Assembly (NCBI GenBank): GCA_026002025.1
Contig: BOAU01000013.1
Span: 1-34,790, forward strand
Length of the DNA: 34,790 nt
From: Spirochaetia bacterium
GTDB taxonomy: Bacteria; Spirochaetota; Spirochaetia; Treponematales; Breznakiellaceae
Reading direction: 5' to 3'
Part shown: positions 14,975-26,000 of the stretch, piece after piece
Layout of the letters: every line of letters starts with the position of its first letter
Position numbering within the stretch: position 1 is the stretch's first letter
Notes under the pieces: generated by a model
What the model was told of the DNA's origin: nothing
Seen by the model: only the letters and a program-made list of their open reading frames with translations
The model's database searches: none
Made by a program: the position numbers and the translations under genes

Positions 14975-16207
14975 TTATTCAAATGAGATTCCCAGCCAGT
15001 GATCTTTCCGGCTTATATCCTGACGGATAAGGCCGATGGTTACCGGGGTGGTGGTTTCCGCCACCAGCCACTTTTTGCCTTCAAATTCAAAACGGGCGCC
15101 GATTCCCGGTATGTCCGTAAGGCCCATGGCGTGGCTGTAATCTTTGGAGACCATGATGCTGGCGGGGATGTCCGCCTGGGAGAGGATCACGGCCCAGAGC
15201 AGGGCCCGGCTGTCGCAGTCCCCCCGGCCTTCACTGACGGCGCTTACGAGGTTTACAAAATCGCTGCCCATAAGATCCCGTTCGTAGGAAAAGCCCTGTA
15301 CAAATTCCAGGGCCTTTGCCGCAAGGGCCGTTTCGGTAAGGGCGGTCCCTTCGTGGAGGGCCCGGACTGCCCAGCCGCGTTCAAGCTGGAAACAGGCATC
15401 GGCAATCCGCTCCCAGGAATCCCGGTAGATGGCCCGGTAAAAACGGGCCCAGGCTTCTTTCCAAAGGGGGCTGCGCTCATAGCGGCGGAGCAGGGCGAAT
15501 TCCCGGTCCACCAGGGCCTGGGCAGCTTCGGCGTCGTTTTCGGCGATCAGGGCCTCTATTCCAAGTGGGCCTGAAATGCTGCCCTCCAGGCTTACCTTTT
15601 TCAGTTCACCCCGGGGCCAGGTAAATTCCGTCACCGGCCCGCAGTAATGCTGTTCCGCCGCCGAGGGGGCGATGGAATCCAAAGCGGAAAGGTGGAGCGC
15701 TTCCAGATCGGCCTTTCCCGCCGGGCCGTAGGCCAAAGCCAGGAGTAATGGGGCAGTGCCCCTGGCATTCCCCCTTCCCCCGGACTTACCCGCAGAGCCG
15801 CCGCCGGACTTTGGCTCCAGTTCCACGCAGAGGCCCCAGCCTTCCCGCATATTCACCGCCTGCCTGCTATTCCCGGACGCCGGGCCGCCCTCGGCAAATT
15901 TCAGCTCCATCATGGCAGCCTTCCGGGTACGGTAATCAAAAAAATCGATCTTCCCCTGATTCCCGATACGCTGCGCCGCGTCCTTTGCCAGCTCTTCCAC
16001 CGATTGGTAGGTACCGGGGTACACCACAAGGTCAAAGGCCGCGCCGTCACCGGTCCGGAAAGAAAAGCGGTCCTTCATGTCGCCCCCGGTATATTCATAG
16101 CCTTCGGGCAGATCAAGGGCGAAGCCCCAGACCTCAGAATAGAGGGGTTCCCCAAAAAGGCTCAGGGGAAGGGCAATAAATAAGACGATATATTTAAGTA
16201 CTCTCAT
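14975..16207 (-). CDS. Exported transglutaminase-like protein
   Basis: A 410-residue protein with a signal peptide (VLKYIVLFIALPLSLFG). The C-terminal domain is transglutaminase-like: GRGDCDSRALLWAVIL gives Cys331, YSHAMG gives His359, and LVAET gives an acidic residue, Glu384, where the classical triad has Asp. It may act as a cysteine protease or amidase in the periplasm. The N-terminal half is a beta-rich region (GFALDLPEGYEY, FDLVVYPGTYQS) without a family I recognise, and it includes a Gly/Ser-rich linker around residue 138. No strong ribosome site is seen. It runs divergently from the pseudouridine synthase gene. Confidence 0.75.
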   Translation of the reverse strand: MRVLKYIVLFIALPLSLFGEPLYSEVWGFALDLPEGYEYTGGDMKDRFSFRTGDGAAFDLVVYPGTYQSVEELAKDAAQRIGNQGKIDFFDYRTRKAAMMELKFAEGGPASGNSRQAVNMREGWGLCVELEPKSGGGSAGKSGGRGNARGTAPLLLALAYGPAGKADLEALHLSALDSIAPSAAEQHYCGPVTEFTWPRGELKKVSLEGSISGPLGIEALIAENDAEAAQALVDREFALLRRYERSPLWKEAWARFYRAIYRDSWERIADACFQLERGWAVRALHEGTALTETALAAKALEFVQGFSYERDLMGSDFVNLVSAVSEGRGDCDSRALLWAVILSQADIPASIMVSKDYSHAMGLTDIPGIGARFEFEGKKWLVAETTTPVTIGLIRQDISRKDHWLGISFE

Positions 16208-16241
16208 GATATATTAATATCGGTATGACAGGCGGATTACT

Positions 16242-16904
16242 GTGAAACGAATTGCGGTTCTTTTTGAAAATGATGAATGTATCGTCCTCGATAAACCTGC
16301 GGGCCTTGCGGTTCAGGGCGGGGAGGGAGTGGGGACCTCCCTGGACAGGCTCCTTGCGGAAGACTGGAATCCCCGGCCCCTGCTGGTCCACCGCCTGGAC
16401 AAGGACACATCGGGCCTCATCCTCGCGGCCAAGAACCGGGAGGCTGCCGCGAAATTTTCCGCGATTTTTGCCGGCGAAAAATCCGGCGCCGCAGGGGGTA
16501 AAGGCCGGGGCATCCTTAAGCAGTACCTCGCCGTCTGTAAAGGCAGGCCGCAGGAGGATTCGGGCATTATCCGGCTGGACCTGGACATCAGGGGGATGGT
16601 AAAAAAATCCGAAACCAGTTTCCGGCTGCGCTCGCAAAGGGGGGATTTTTCCCTTTTGGAACTGGAACTGGGCACCGGCCGGATGCACCAGATCCGCCGG
16701 CACCTGGCCCAAATCAAAAACCCCGTCCTGGGGGATGACAAATACGGCGACTTTACCCTGAATAAGGAACTCCGCAGAACCATGGGGCTCAGGCGGCTCC
16801 TCCTCCATTCCGCCCGGCTCCTTATTCCTGAAACCCTGGTGGGATTCTCTGGCGGGATCGATGTAAGCGCTGCTTTGCCGGATTACTTTTTACCCTTTGT
16901 GTGA
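16242..16904 (+). CDS. RluA-family pseudouridine synthase
   Basis: A 220-residue RNA pseudouridine synthase. The catalytic motif HRLDKDTSG contains Asp53, the invariant nucleophile, and other family blocks are IVLDKPAGLAVQGG, KQYLAVCKG and the later GRMHQIRRHLAQ with NPVLGDDKYG. There is no S4 domain, so it is a short RluA/TruC-like form; which uridine in rRNA or tRNA it modifies is not evident. The start is GTG at 16242. It is a single-gene unit divergent from the transglutaminase-like gene. Confidence 0.9.
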   Translation: MKRIAVLFENDECIVLDKPAGLAVQGGEGVGTSLDRLLAEDWNPRPLLVHRLDKDTSGLILAAKNREAAAKFSAIFAGEKSGAAGGKGRGILKQYLAVCKGRPQEDSGIIRLDLDIRGMVKKSETSFRLRSQRGDFSLLELELGTGRMHQIRRHLAQIKNPVLGDDKYGDFTLNKELRRTMGLRRLLLHSARLLIPETLVGFSGGIDVSAALPDYFLPFV

Positions 16905-16939
16905 GGGGCCGGGTTGCTTTTTAAATATATTTAGTAGTT

Positions 16940-17074
16940 TTACAAGTGCAATGACGGAACCTTCGACAGAGCAAAGTCATAGATGGTCTGCGTCCTTGCG
17001 ATTGCGGCCTGCGTTATCAGTTCGTCAACAGCAATTTCATCAGGGTAGCGGGCTGCAACGCCGTAGGGTGTCAT
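16940..17074 (-). pseudogene. C-terminal remnant of a HEPN-domain toxin gene
   Basis: In the frame next to the MNT gene, the minus strand encodes a C-terminal HEPN-like ending: TPYGVAARYPDE followed by helix VDELITQAAIARTQTIYDFAL and a stop. PYxVxxRYP is a frequent end of HEPN proteins paired with minimal nucleotidyltransferases. The N-terminal four-helix body with its RxxxxH site is missing. The fragment begins where the MNT frame should end, so an internal deletion has joined the two genes. Confidence 0.55.
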
Positions 17075-17384
17075 ATAATAAGACTCCTTTGTTGACAACG
17101 GTGCGTTCAATGGTGAGGAGCGCCCTTCGTTCCTCGAAGGTGCGTTTGTATTGGGCGAGTATATCAACGGGGGTTCTTCTATGCATCCCTGCCATACTGC
17201 GATAGAGGGTTTGCATCACCAGTATGGGAAGTTCCGCCCCATCGTTGAGCACGACGTAAAAGTCGTAGTCGCTATCCGTGCCCGGTCGGCCGTAGGCGTA
17301 GGAGCCAAAGAGGTAGACCTGTTCGCAATCGGCGTTGGCGACTATGAGGTCTTTTATGGTGATAATCTCATCGTTGATGATCAT
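17040..17384 (-). CDS. MNT-type nucleotidyltransferase, antitoxin remnant
   Basis: A 114-residue minimal nucleotidyltransferase. The active-site signature is complete: FGSYAYGRPGTDSDYDFYVVL contains the GS and the DxD-type acidic residues (SDYD). In MNT-HEPN systems the MNT protein is the antitoxin and AMPylates the HEPN toxin; that is family knowledge. Here the partner survives only as a C-terminal piece (16940-17074). The MNT frame itself ends in an out-of-frame reading of that piece (LLYDTLRRCSPLP), so its last residues are not native. The start ATG has AAGG a few bases upstream. Confidence 0.75.
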   Translation of the reverse strand: MIINDEIITIKDLIVANADCEQVYLFGSYAYGRPGTDSDYDFYVVLNDGAELPILVMQTLYRSMAGMHRRTPVDILAQYKRTFEERRALLTIERTVVNKGVLLYDTLRRCSPLP

Positions 17385-17490
17385 TGTACCTTAAGCGTAT
17401 GTGCTCTGTGCCGTAGTTACAAGTCCCCCACCGCTCGTATACCGCACAAAAACAGGGGATAGCCGGGTATGTGCTATTGTAAAGAGGATA

Positions 17491-19923
<2,433 letters not shown>

Positions 19924-19938
19924 ATTAGGGTAAATACC

Positions 19939-21165
19939 CTATTCTTCGGCATTCCACTGTTCATTCCGGTATGACCAAACCCCGCCGCTATTAAGCGCTT
20001 TTTGTGAATTACTGACACCCCTGCCGGTACCCTGAATACCCGCAAAAAGGGTCATCGCAGAATCAACAGCAGAAGGGGCCTGGAAGAGATGGCTTACCGG
20101 ATGTGTCCCAAGGGTATTATCATAACGATCCCTGTTATCAACACTGGAAAGAGCCTCATTTCCCGGTATCCGAAGACTCAGCTTCCCATCACTGTTAAGT
20201 TGCAGCTTTCCATCGCTGTCCAATACGATTTCCCGGTATCCGTAGATAGTAGAAGTAGAGCCGTTGCCTGGCTGAATCCCCAGCAGAAGCAGTTTTGGGG
20301 CAGTATCGGAAGAGTTTTGATACCACTTGGCAACAGCCCCGGTCATGCGCTGGCCGGTGGAATATGCCGTATAGATATGACTGGCAGTATCTACCTTGAG
20401 TATATTCCCGCTTCGGGTAACCGCAATAATATCGCCGGAATCTATGATCCCCACAATTACGCTCTCGGACCCTCCGTTACTATCTTGCAGAGACTGCTCC
20501 CGTACCGCAGAATTTAAACTGGAAAGGTAATAGATACCGGCCCCATTGGTAGCCAGGTAGTACCTGCCTCCTGGTACAACTACCGCCCCGCTCAAAAGGC
20601 CGGTATTGGCCTTTTTGAGTTTGAGAACACCGTTATCTTCATAAAAAATCGCGTAATTTGCCGCATTGGTCCCCGATGTGGTGATTCCATTCCATCCGCC
20701 CGCAAAGAGGGTGTTTCCGGCTGCATAAATCGTTTGGATGGAGGAAAATGCCGTTCCATCACCTGCCTCAATAGTTATCTTGCCGCTCCAGGCATTTTGC
20801 CCCACACCAAGTTTGTATAAACCTGATTCGGTCAGGGCATAAAGGAAACTTTTTGCAGGATCGGCATTGTTTATTGCGGCCAGGGCATAAATTCTTCCGG
20901 AAGGCTGGGGTATGGAACCTTCATCCCAAACCGCTTTGCCCTCCGCGTTTTTTGCGTACCGGTGAAGGGAAGCGCTTCCCACATAGACCGCCCCGTTAAA
21001 TTCAACAAAATTGCTGGGAACCCCCTTGATCCGGGGCTCTTTGGGTTCTATTTCCTGGGAAATCTGGTAAAAGAGCGGGCTCTGATCGCAGGATGCCAGG
21101 AGGATGGCAAGGAAGCAGGCTATATACACCGGCGCGCGCCGTTTAACAGGTCGTTTTTCCATCAT
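19939..21165 (-). CDS. Lipoprotein, propeller-like
   Basis: A 408-residue lipoprotein with lipobox LLASC (Cys26). The mature part is beta-rich with repeated blades such as FNGAVYVGSASLHRY, ALTESGLYKLG, FAGGWNGITTSG, LATNGAGIYYLSS and VTRSGNILKVDT, which suggests a propeller. I do not recognise a specific family. It lies 12 bp after the barrel gene and 15 bp before rarA, so it is part of the same operon and probably acts with the barrel and the upstream membrane protein at the outer membrane or in the periplasm. There is no sign of truncation. Confidence 0.75.
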   Translation of the reverse strand: MMEKRPVKRRAPVYIACFLAILLASCDQSPLFYQISQEIEPKEPRIKGVPSNFVEFNGAVYVGSASLHRYAKNAEGKAVWDEGSIPQPSGRIYALAAINNADPAKSFLYALTESGLYKLGVGQNAWSGKITIEAGDGTAFSSIQTIYAAGNTLFAGGWNGITTSGTNAANYAIFYEDNGVLKLKKANTGLLSGAVVVPGGRYYLATNGAGIYYLSSLNSAVREQSLQDSNGGSESVIVGIIDSGDIIAVTRSGNILKVDTASHIYTAYSTGQRMTGAVAKWYQNSSDTAPKLLLLGIQPGNGSTSTIYGYREIVLDSDGKLQLNSDGKLSLRIPGNEALSSVDNRDRYDNTLGTHPVSHLFQAPSAVDSAMTLFAGIQGTGRGVSNSQKALNSGGVWSYRNEQWNAEE

Positions 21166-21177
21166 GTTTCCTCAAGC

Positions 21178-21828
21178 TTAAAAGTGATAACGGGCCGAAA
21201 GGGTCGCTTCAAAGAAATTACCATACATTGATTTTGATGTGTCTTTGGGAATCTGGGGAATCCACCACCAGGCGGTGTTGAGCCCGAAGGACCAATCCGG
21301 ATTAAACCGGAAATAGGCCGATACGGTTGGTTTGGCAAAGAAGCCGACATAGCTGTAATCGGTGTTGTAATTTTGAGGTGCGAATCCCAGGCCCAATGCA
21401 AGGGGGAATTCAAAGCGTTTGACCACAAACTGGTATCCGACCCTGGCGGTGATGGGGATGATATACAAGAGGTGGTTTGCCTTGGTGCCGGCGAACATCG
21501 CCTGTATTTCACCGCCTACAAACAGATGGGATGTCAAAAAATAATTATAGGAAAGGGAACCGGTCCCCCCCACCGAGATTTGGCCCACCCCCGAATAGAG
21601 GGTATCCCCGGAATCATTGATAAAAACAGTGGGAATAGTCACCCCCGCCGACATGATAAAGACCTGATCCCCCCGTGAATAAAGGCTGGGCATATAATCC
21701 CCCCAGTCCGCCTCCACAGGGACATCCTCATCATAACCAGGTTCTTCTTCCGGTTCTTCCTGGGCAAAAACGGGTACAATCCATACCGCCCAAAACAATA
21801 TACATAAAAAGGCCCATGCCCTTTGCAT
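21178..21828 (-). CDS. Outer-membrane beta-barrel protein
   Basis: A signal peptide (RAWAFLCILFWAVWIVPVFAQ) is followed by an acidic linker (EEPEEEPGYDEDVP) and then strands with aromatic girdles (QVFIMSAGVTIPTVF, SLSYNYFLTSHLFVGGEIQ, FEFPLALGLGFAPQNY, ending LSARYHF). The final Phe and strand pattern are usual for outer-membrane barrels; OmpW-like size is noted without claiming that family. I use the ATG at 21828 because AGAGGAG lies directly upstream; a longer frame reaches 21867 and touches the previous stop. It is the second gene of the operon. Confidence 0.8.
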   Translation of the reverse strand: MQRAWAFLCILFWAVWIVPVFAQEEPEEEPGYDEDVPVEADWGDYMPSLYSRGDQVFIMSAGVTIPTVFINDSGDTLYSGVGQISVGGTGSLSYNYFLTSHLFVGGEIQAMFAGTKANHLLYIIPITARVGYQFVVKRFEFPLALGLGFAPQNYNTDYSYVGFFAKPTVSAYFRFNPDWSFGLNTAWWWIPQIPKDTSKSMYGNFFEATLSARYHF

Positions 21829-21866
21829 AAATACTCCTCTATTAATAAGTACAACAAATGTCCGCA

Positions 21867-22688
21867 TTAAGGGTTACCTGAAACCTGACCGGCGGTTCCC
21901 TGTTCAAGGGCAAGGTACTGCAACAGAATGGGATATTTGGTCAAGAGTTCGCCGTACCGGGCCAGCTCATCAAAGCGGAACCGGGAATCAAGCTGTTTCC
22001 CCAGATCCGTATCCAGTTCGGCGCTTAAATATTCCCGCTGTTTCGCAAAAAAGTCTTCGTAAATCAGACGGGCCTGCCGGTAAAGGACAAAATCGGGGAA
22101 TACCGCCGCCGGGATACGGCAGGCAAGGTTTTCGATCTGCGGAAAAGCCTCTGCGATTGCAGAATCCAGAACCGGACTGCACCCGGTGTTGAGTATTGAA
22201 GCAATTACCCCCTCATCGGCGGAGATCACTTCCAGCTGGGAGCGGATAAAGGCTTTAATATCGGAAGCAAGCCCTTCTTCATAGACCGCCAAATCTTCCT
22301 GCCCGGCAATGTTTTTTTCCGAAACAAGGGAGAGGAGGGAATCGGCCCTGATATTAAAGGAAAAAGTCCCGGACATTTCGTAGGAAAAGTCGGCGTTGAA
22401 TCCGGAAAAGGCGGCGTACACATCACCTGAGGGCAGGCTGCCCTGGAAACTGAAGGCCCTTTCTATTTGATCCAGGGTAAAAACCTGGATGGTCACATTG
22501 GTGGGGATCAGTTTATACCACACCCAGCGGAAATCCCCCTCCCGGATAAGCCTTTCGTCCAGGCCGTGGGTCTTTGACCGCATCACCCCATAGGAACCTG
22601 AGGGAACCCCAAGCTGGGCCCAGCCGAGGAAAAAACCAACGCAGCCCGCAATCAAAAGAACAATAAGAACCGCAAGAAACTTCTTCAT
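21867..22688 (-). CDS. Membrane-anchored protein, possibly SPFH/Band-7-like
   Basis: About 273 residues. One N-terminal hydrophobic segment (FLAVLIVLLIAGCVGFFLGW) contains a LIAGC lipobox-like site, but the residues after the Cys stay hydrophobic, so a transmembrane anchor is as likely as lipidation. The next part, VPSGSYGVMRSKTHGLDERLIREG, resembles the start of SPFH/Band-7 domains, followed by beta strands and a helical C-terminal third. The assignment is tentative. The ATG at 22688 has AGGAAGG upstream and is preferred over the longer frame. First gene of the envelope-rarA operon, divergent from the small membrane protein gene. Confidence 0.65.
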   Translation of the reverse strand: MKKFLAVLIVLLIAGCVGFFLGWAQLGVPSGSYGVMRSKTHGLDERLIREGDFRWVWYKLIPTNVTIQVFTLDQIERAFSFQGSLPSGDVYAAFSGFNADFSYEMSGTFSFNIRADSLLSLVSEKNIAGQEDLAVYEEGLASDIKAFIRSQLEVISADEGVIASILNTGCSPVLDSAIAEAFPQIENLACRIPAAVFPDFVLYRQARLIYEDFFAKQREYLSAELDTDLGKQLDSRFRFDELARYGELLTKYPILLQYLALEQGTAGQVSGNP

Positions 22689-22732
22689 GCCACCTTCCTG
22701 AAAATATTTTTGAAACACCCGCCGGATCAAAA

Positions 22733-22761
22733 TTGCAATTATGCGGACTCTTCTATATAGT
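22733..22761 (+). promoter_or_regulatory. Promoter of the membrane protein-aroH pair
   Basis: TTGCAA (22733-22738), a 17-bp spacer and TATAGT (22756-22761) lie 24 bp before the ATG at 22785, which is preceded by a GGAG. The same stretch must also hold the promoter of the minus-strand operon, which I could not place. Confidence 0.55.
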
Positions 22762-22784
22762 TATCATAACACGGAGCGCAGCGG

Positions 22785-23144
22785 ATGAACATATCCCCCC
22801 AGAGGAAAAAGCCCTTTGTCCTTACCCTGCTGCATGGCGCGGCCCTTTTTTCCTTTGGGATCTGCCTCCTTTCGGTGTTTTTATACCTTGCCGGAACCGG
22901 GCAGCAATTTATGGACAGCACCCAGCTCGCCCTGATCAATCTGGCAATGCTGGGCGGGATCTTTTCGGCATTGCTGTCCCTCTACGGGATAATTACGGAC
23001 CTTGTCTGCCTATTTCAGCGGCAGCCCCACCGGGCCGCCTATATCCGGGGTATCGCCGGGTATTTTTTTCTGGGTTTAACCGGGGCCCTTATCGCGGTTC
23101 TGGGAACCCTTATCGTTGCCGCGGCAAGAGGAAATGTATCATGA
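22785..23144 (+). CDS. Small integral membrane protein
   Basis: A 119-residue protein with a short basic N-terminus (MNISPQRKKPF) and three predicted membrane helices: VLTLLHGAALFSFGICLLSV, LALINLAMLGGIFSALLSLY and GIAGYFFLGLTGALIAVLGT. The positive-inside pattern around KK and RQPHR fits. No family is recognised. Its stop overlaps the aroH start (ATGA), so the two are translationally coupled, though no functional link to chorismate metabolism is evident. Confidence 0.7.
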   Translation: MNISPQRKKPFVLTLLHGAALFSFGICLLSVFLYLAGTGQQFMDSTQLALINLAMLGGIFSALLSLYGIITDLVCLFQRQPHRAAYIRGIAGYFFLGLTGALIAVLGTLIVAAARGNVS

Positions 23145-23527
23145 AACGTCTTTATGCCCTCCGGGGGGCCGCCCAGTGTCTCAATGAGGCGGGGGACATC
23201 GGCGTCCAGGTGTGCGCCCTCTATGACGAGCTGCTCAGGGCAAATGATCTTGTGGAAGAAGATATCGTGTCCCTTGTTTTCTCGGTAACCCCTGATCTTG
23301 ACGCCAAAAACCCCTGCGCCGCCCTGCGTCAGGCGGGCCGGGCAGCCGATTTGGCCCTCTTTGCAGTCCAGGAAGCCCTCGCCCAGGGCAGTCTGCCCCG
23401 CACGATACGTGTTCTTATCCACTGTTATATGAATGAAGGTTCAAGTCCCCGCCACATCTACCGCAACGGCGCGGATGTTCTGCGCCCCGACCGGAGCTCC
23501 GGGACGAACCGGGCAACACTCAAATGA
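23141..23527 (+). CDS. aroH: Chorismate mutase, AroH type
   Basis: A 128-residue monofunctional chorismate mutase of the AroH (alpha/beta barrel trimer) family, converting chorismate to prephenate for phenylalanine and tyrosine synthesis. Landmarks are the N-terminal RLYALRGAAQCL with the active-site Arg, FSVTPDLDAKNPCAALR, the RTIRVLIHCYMN strand with another active-site Arg, and the C-terminal HIYRNGADVLRPDRS. Length matches Bacillus AroH. It begins inside the end of the membrane-protein gene (4-bp overlap), and a longer open frame running back to 22733 is only a reading of that gene in another frame. Confidence 0.9.
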   Translation: MKRLYALRGAAQCLNEAGDIGVQVCALYDELLRANDLVEEDIVSLVFSVTPDLDAKNPCAALRQAGRAADLALFAVQEALAQGSLPRTIRVLIHCYMNEGSSPRHIYRNGADVLRPDRSSGTNRATLK

Positions 23528-23550
23528 TAAGCCGCTTCAGCCTGTAAGGA

Positions 23551-24312
23551 CTATTCAAACAGTTCCCCAAGCGTCACTTCCGGGTGATGATACCGCTCCG
23601 TGCCCGGCCTCAGCCGCCCAAAGCTGATGGCCCGGCTGGGGCAGAAGTTGAGACATGCCTGGCACTGCTCGCATTTTTTCTGAAAAACCGGGCCGGACCC
23701 ACCCATGGTGATTGCCCCGGCAGGACAGATCCGCGCGCAGAGGCCGCAGGCATTACAGGCGGAGCCGACACGGAAGAGGCGGTCCATCCCCGGACAGGCA
23801 AAGCGGAAAAGGGCGCTTACCAAGCCGGAAAATGGCCGGAAGGTCAGGACCCGGTTATTTGTCCGCCCTGCAATTGCAGCGGCCGCCTCTTCGGTTGCGG
23901 CAGCCTGCATGGCGAGCCGCTTTTCTTGCAGGGCAGCCTTTTGGCCGCCGAAAATGGGGATGTAATTTTCCACCGCGGGGATGCGGCCTGCATAATTCAG
24001 TTTCAGTTTTTTCCGCCCCAGGACACGGCGGACTTCCGCCAGTGCGCCGCCGGGGGATGAGCCGTAGCTTACCAGGGCCGCAAGATAACCGGAGCGGATT
24101 TCAGCCTTTTCCAAAAAGCGGCGCACCATGGCCGGTATCCCATAGGCATAGGCGGGAAACAGAAACACCGTTGCGTCCGCTTCGATGCGGATATGGGGCT
24201 GCTTTATTTCCCGGCTTATGGAAAAAAGTTCCGCATCGCCAAACTTTTCGGCCAATTTTCTTGCCGACCAGTAGGAATTGCCCGTGCCGCTGAAGTAATA
24301 GATCTTCGTCAT
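23551..24312 (-). CDS. EFR1-type flavodoxin/ferredoxin fusion protein
   Basis: A 253-residue redox protein. The N-terminal 150 residues are flavodoxin-like: YYFSGTGNSYWSARKLAE is an FMN phosphate loop, with LFPAYAYGIPAMVRRFLEK and ALVSYGSSPGGALAEV later. The C-terminal part has two [4Fe-4S] clusters: CNACGLCARICPAGAI and CEQCQACLNFCPSRAI. This is the EFR1 ferrodoxin arrangement typical of anaerobes, probably moving electrons between cytoplasmic partners that are not identifiable here. It is followed 2 bp upstream on the same strand by the SDR gene, so the two form an operon. Confidence 0.88.
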   Translation of the reverse strand: MTKIYYFSGTGNSYWSARKLAEKFGDAELFSISREIKQPHIRIEADATVFLFPAYAYGIPAMVRRFLEKAEIRSGYLAALVSYGSSPGGALAEVRRVLGRKKLKLNYAGRIPAVENYIPIFGGQKAALQEKRLAMQAAATEEAAAAIAGRTNNRVLTFRPFSGLVSALFRFACPGMDRLFRVGSACNACGLCARICPAGAITMGGSGPVFQKKCEQCQACLNFCPSRAISFGRLRPGTERYHHPEVTLGELFE

Positions 24313-24314
24313 TT

Positions 24315-25334
24315 TTACTGCTTTGCCTTTTGAAGGTTTTTCTTGTAGACCTCAAAATAAAATTCCACCTGATCCTTTAAGGCCTCGCTGAGCGGGCGGG
24401 GTGTGTAACCGGTAAGGGCGGTGATTTTTTCGTGGGAGAAGTTGCAGTTATCCCCCAAAACCTTTAAGGCATAGGGGGTGAAGGTTAGGGTTTGGCCCCT
24501 GGCCAGGGCAATGGCTTCGGCGATGCCGGCAAAGAGTTTTACGAATCCCAGGGGCAGGCAGAGCGCAGGGGGCTTTACCCCGGCGGCCCGGGCGGATATT
24601 GCCACCAGTTCCTTCACCGGCAGAATATGCCCGGAGAGGATATAGCTTTCCCCGGAAACGCCCTTATCCGCAAGATCCGCCAATGCCTTTGCCACGTCCC
24701 GGACATCCACAAAATCATAGCGGCCGGTGATGGATACCGGCAGGCGGCGCTCCGCCACATCAACCACCATCTGCCCGAAGTTGGAGCGCTTTAGTTCAAA
24801 GCCGCCGACTATCCCCGAGGGCATGCCGATGACCGCGTCCAGCCCCCGGGTCTTCACCGCATCCAGGACCATGTTGGACGCAATGGCCTTGCTTATTGCA
24901 TAGGGACCGGCGACCGCTTCGGGATCAAACCGGGGGATTTCCCGCAGAACACTGGCGGTATCGGAAAAGGGGAGGGTGTGGACCGTGCCGGTGTAGACCA
25001 GCCGTTTTACCCCGGAGGCAAGACAGGCGTCGATGACATTTTTGGTACCATCAATATTGACCGCCTGAATATTCGCATCCATTTTACTGGCAATGGAAAC
25101 GACACCGGCCAAATGGTAGACATAGCCTGCCCCTTCAAGGGCGGCGCCGACAGATGACGGCGATGTGATATCGGCGGAGATCATCTCGTCCGCATATTGC
25201 TTGAGGAAGGGGATAACCTGATCCCCCCTGTTATAGAGGGCACGGACATAATGACCCCGTTCGTGGAGTTCGGCGCAAAGCGCAAGGCCGGTACGGCCGG
25301 TTGCGCCGGTTACAACATGGATTTCCTGATTCAT
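24315..25334 (-). CDS. Extended SDR, NAD(P)-dependent epimerase/dehydratase family
   Basis: A 339-residue Rossmann protein. The cofactor loop is TGATGRTG (residues 9-16), the region VYHLAGVVS matches the HxAG motif, and the catalytic Tyr-Lys pair is YAISK. PSGIVGG and DFVDVRDVAKAL are the usual downstream blocks of extended SDRs (dihydroflavonol-reductase/3-beta-HSD-like). The substrate is unknown. The gene ends 2 bp before the EFR1-type gene on the same strand, suggesting a shared redox role. The start at 25334 has no strong ribosome site. Confidence 0.88.
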   Translation of the reverse strand: MNQEIHVVTGATGRTGLALCAELHERGHYVRALYNRGDQVIPFLKQYADEMISADITSPSSVGAALEGAGYVYHLAGVVSIASKMDANIQAVNIDGTKNVIDACLASGVKRLVYTGTVHTLPFSDTASVLREIPRFDPEAVAGPYAISKAIASNMVLDAVKTRGLDAVIGMPSGIVGGFELKRSNFGQMVVDVAERRLPVSITGRYDFVDVRDVAKALADLADKGVSGESYILSGHILPVKELVAISARAAGVKPPALCLPLGFVKLFAGIAEAIALARGQTLTFTPYALKVLGDNCNFSHEKITALTGYTPRPLSEALKDQVEFYFEVYKKNLQKAKQ

Positions 25335-25431
25335 GGGGGAAGGGTAGCACAGGACAGGACAGCATGGGAATGGACATCAAAGATGCCTTTTGGACCAAGC
25401 TAAACGGTGTCAGTAACTTTTGCTCCCGGCC

Positions 25432-25987
25432 TCACTCCGCAAGCGCGATCTTCTGTTTTTCCAGATAAGCACTTTGCGCGGCGGTCATGTTTGCGGCACG
25501 TTGTTCATATACTTCCCGTTCGACCGTGTTAATACCGGGAACACTGAGCGTGTTACCCACGCTCTTAGGGGTTACTCAACCGGGTTCTATGCGCATGGCA
25601 GGCAAGGTGGAAAGCGTCTTTTGGCATATCATTATAACGATGTGCAGAGTCGTGGGGCCAGGTTTTATCGGCAACCTGATATCCCGGTATGTTTTGTACT
25701 GCCGTAAGTGCAAGAAGGGCATCGTCGAATGAAGCGAGGGCCGCCGTCATACTGGCTGTCACCTGAGTTTCCTCCGGGCGGCAATGGAGCAGTTCTTCGG
25801 TTAGATAGGCATGCTCCACCAGGATTAGGGTTTCCAGATCCTTGGGGGCTTGCGCAGCGGACCGCAGGTCCGAAACTTCCTTAAAAACTGCCAGGGCATT
25901 TGCCATACCACTTGAGTACGAAACAAAGCCATCTTCTGTTGCTCCCGCTGTGGCGAGACCCTTTCGTCCAGTGTCTATATTATACAC
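25432..25987 (-). pseudogene. Frameshifted hypothetical gene, second of a small pair
   Basis: From the GTG at 25987 a helical protein reads VYNIDTGRKGLATAGATEDG through DAFHLACHAHRTRLSNP and stops at 25565. In the next frame the strand continues without a stop from about VTPKSVGN into a well-formed helical ending, VYEQRAANMTAAQSAYLEKQ, stopping at 25432. One extra base (or two missing) near 25570-25580 would explain this. Function is unknown; partner gene lies 14 bp upstream. Confidence 0.5.
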
Positions 25988-26000
25988 GCTCTGGACTATG

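Noticed and set aside
23438..23456. GGTTCAAGTCCCC, which looks like a tRNA T-arm
   Set aside because: It lies within the conserved C-terminal coding part of aroH, and no matching acceptor, D-arm or anticodon arm is nearby.
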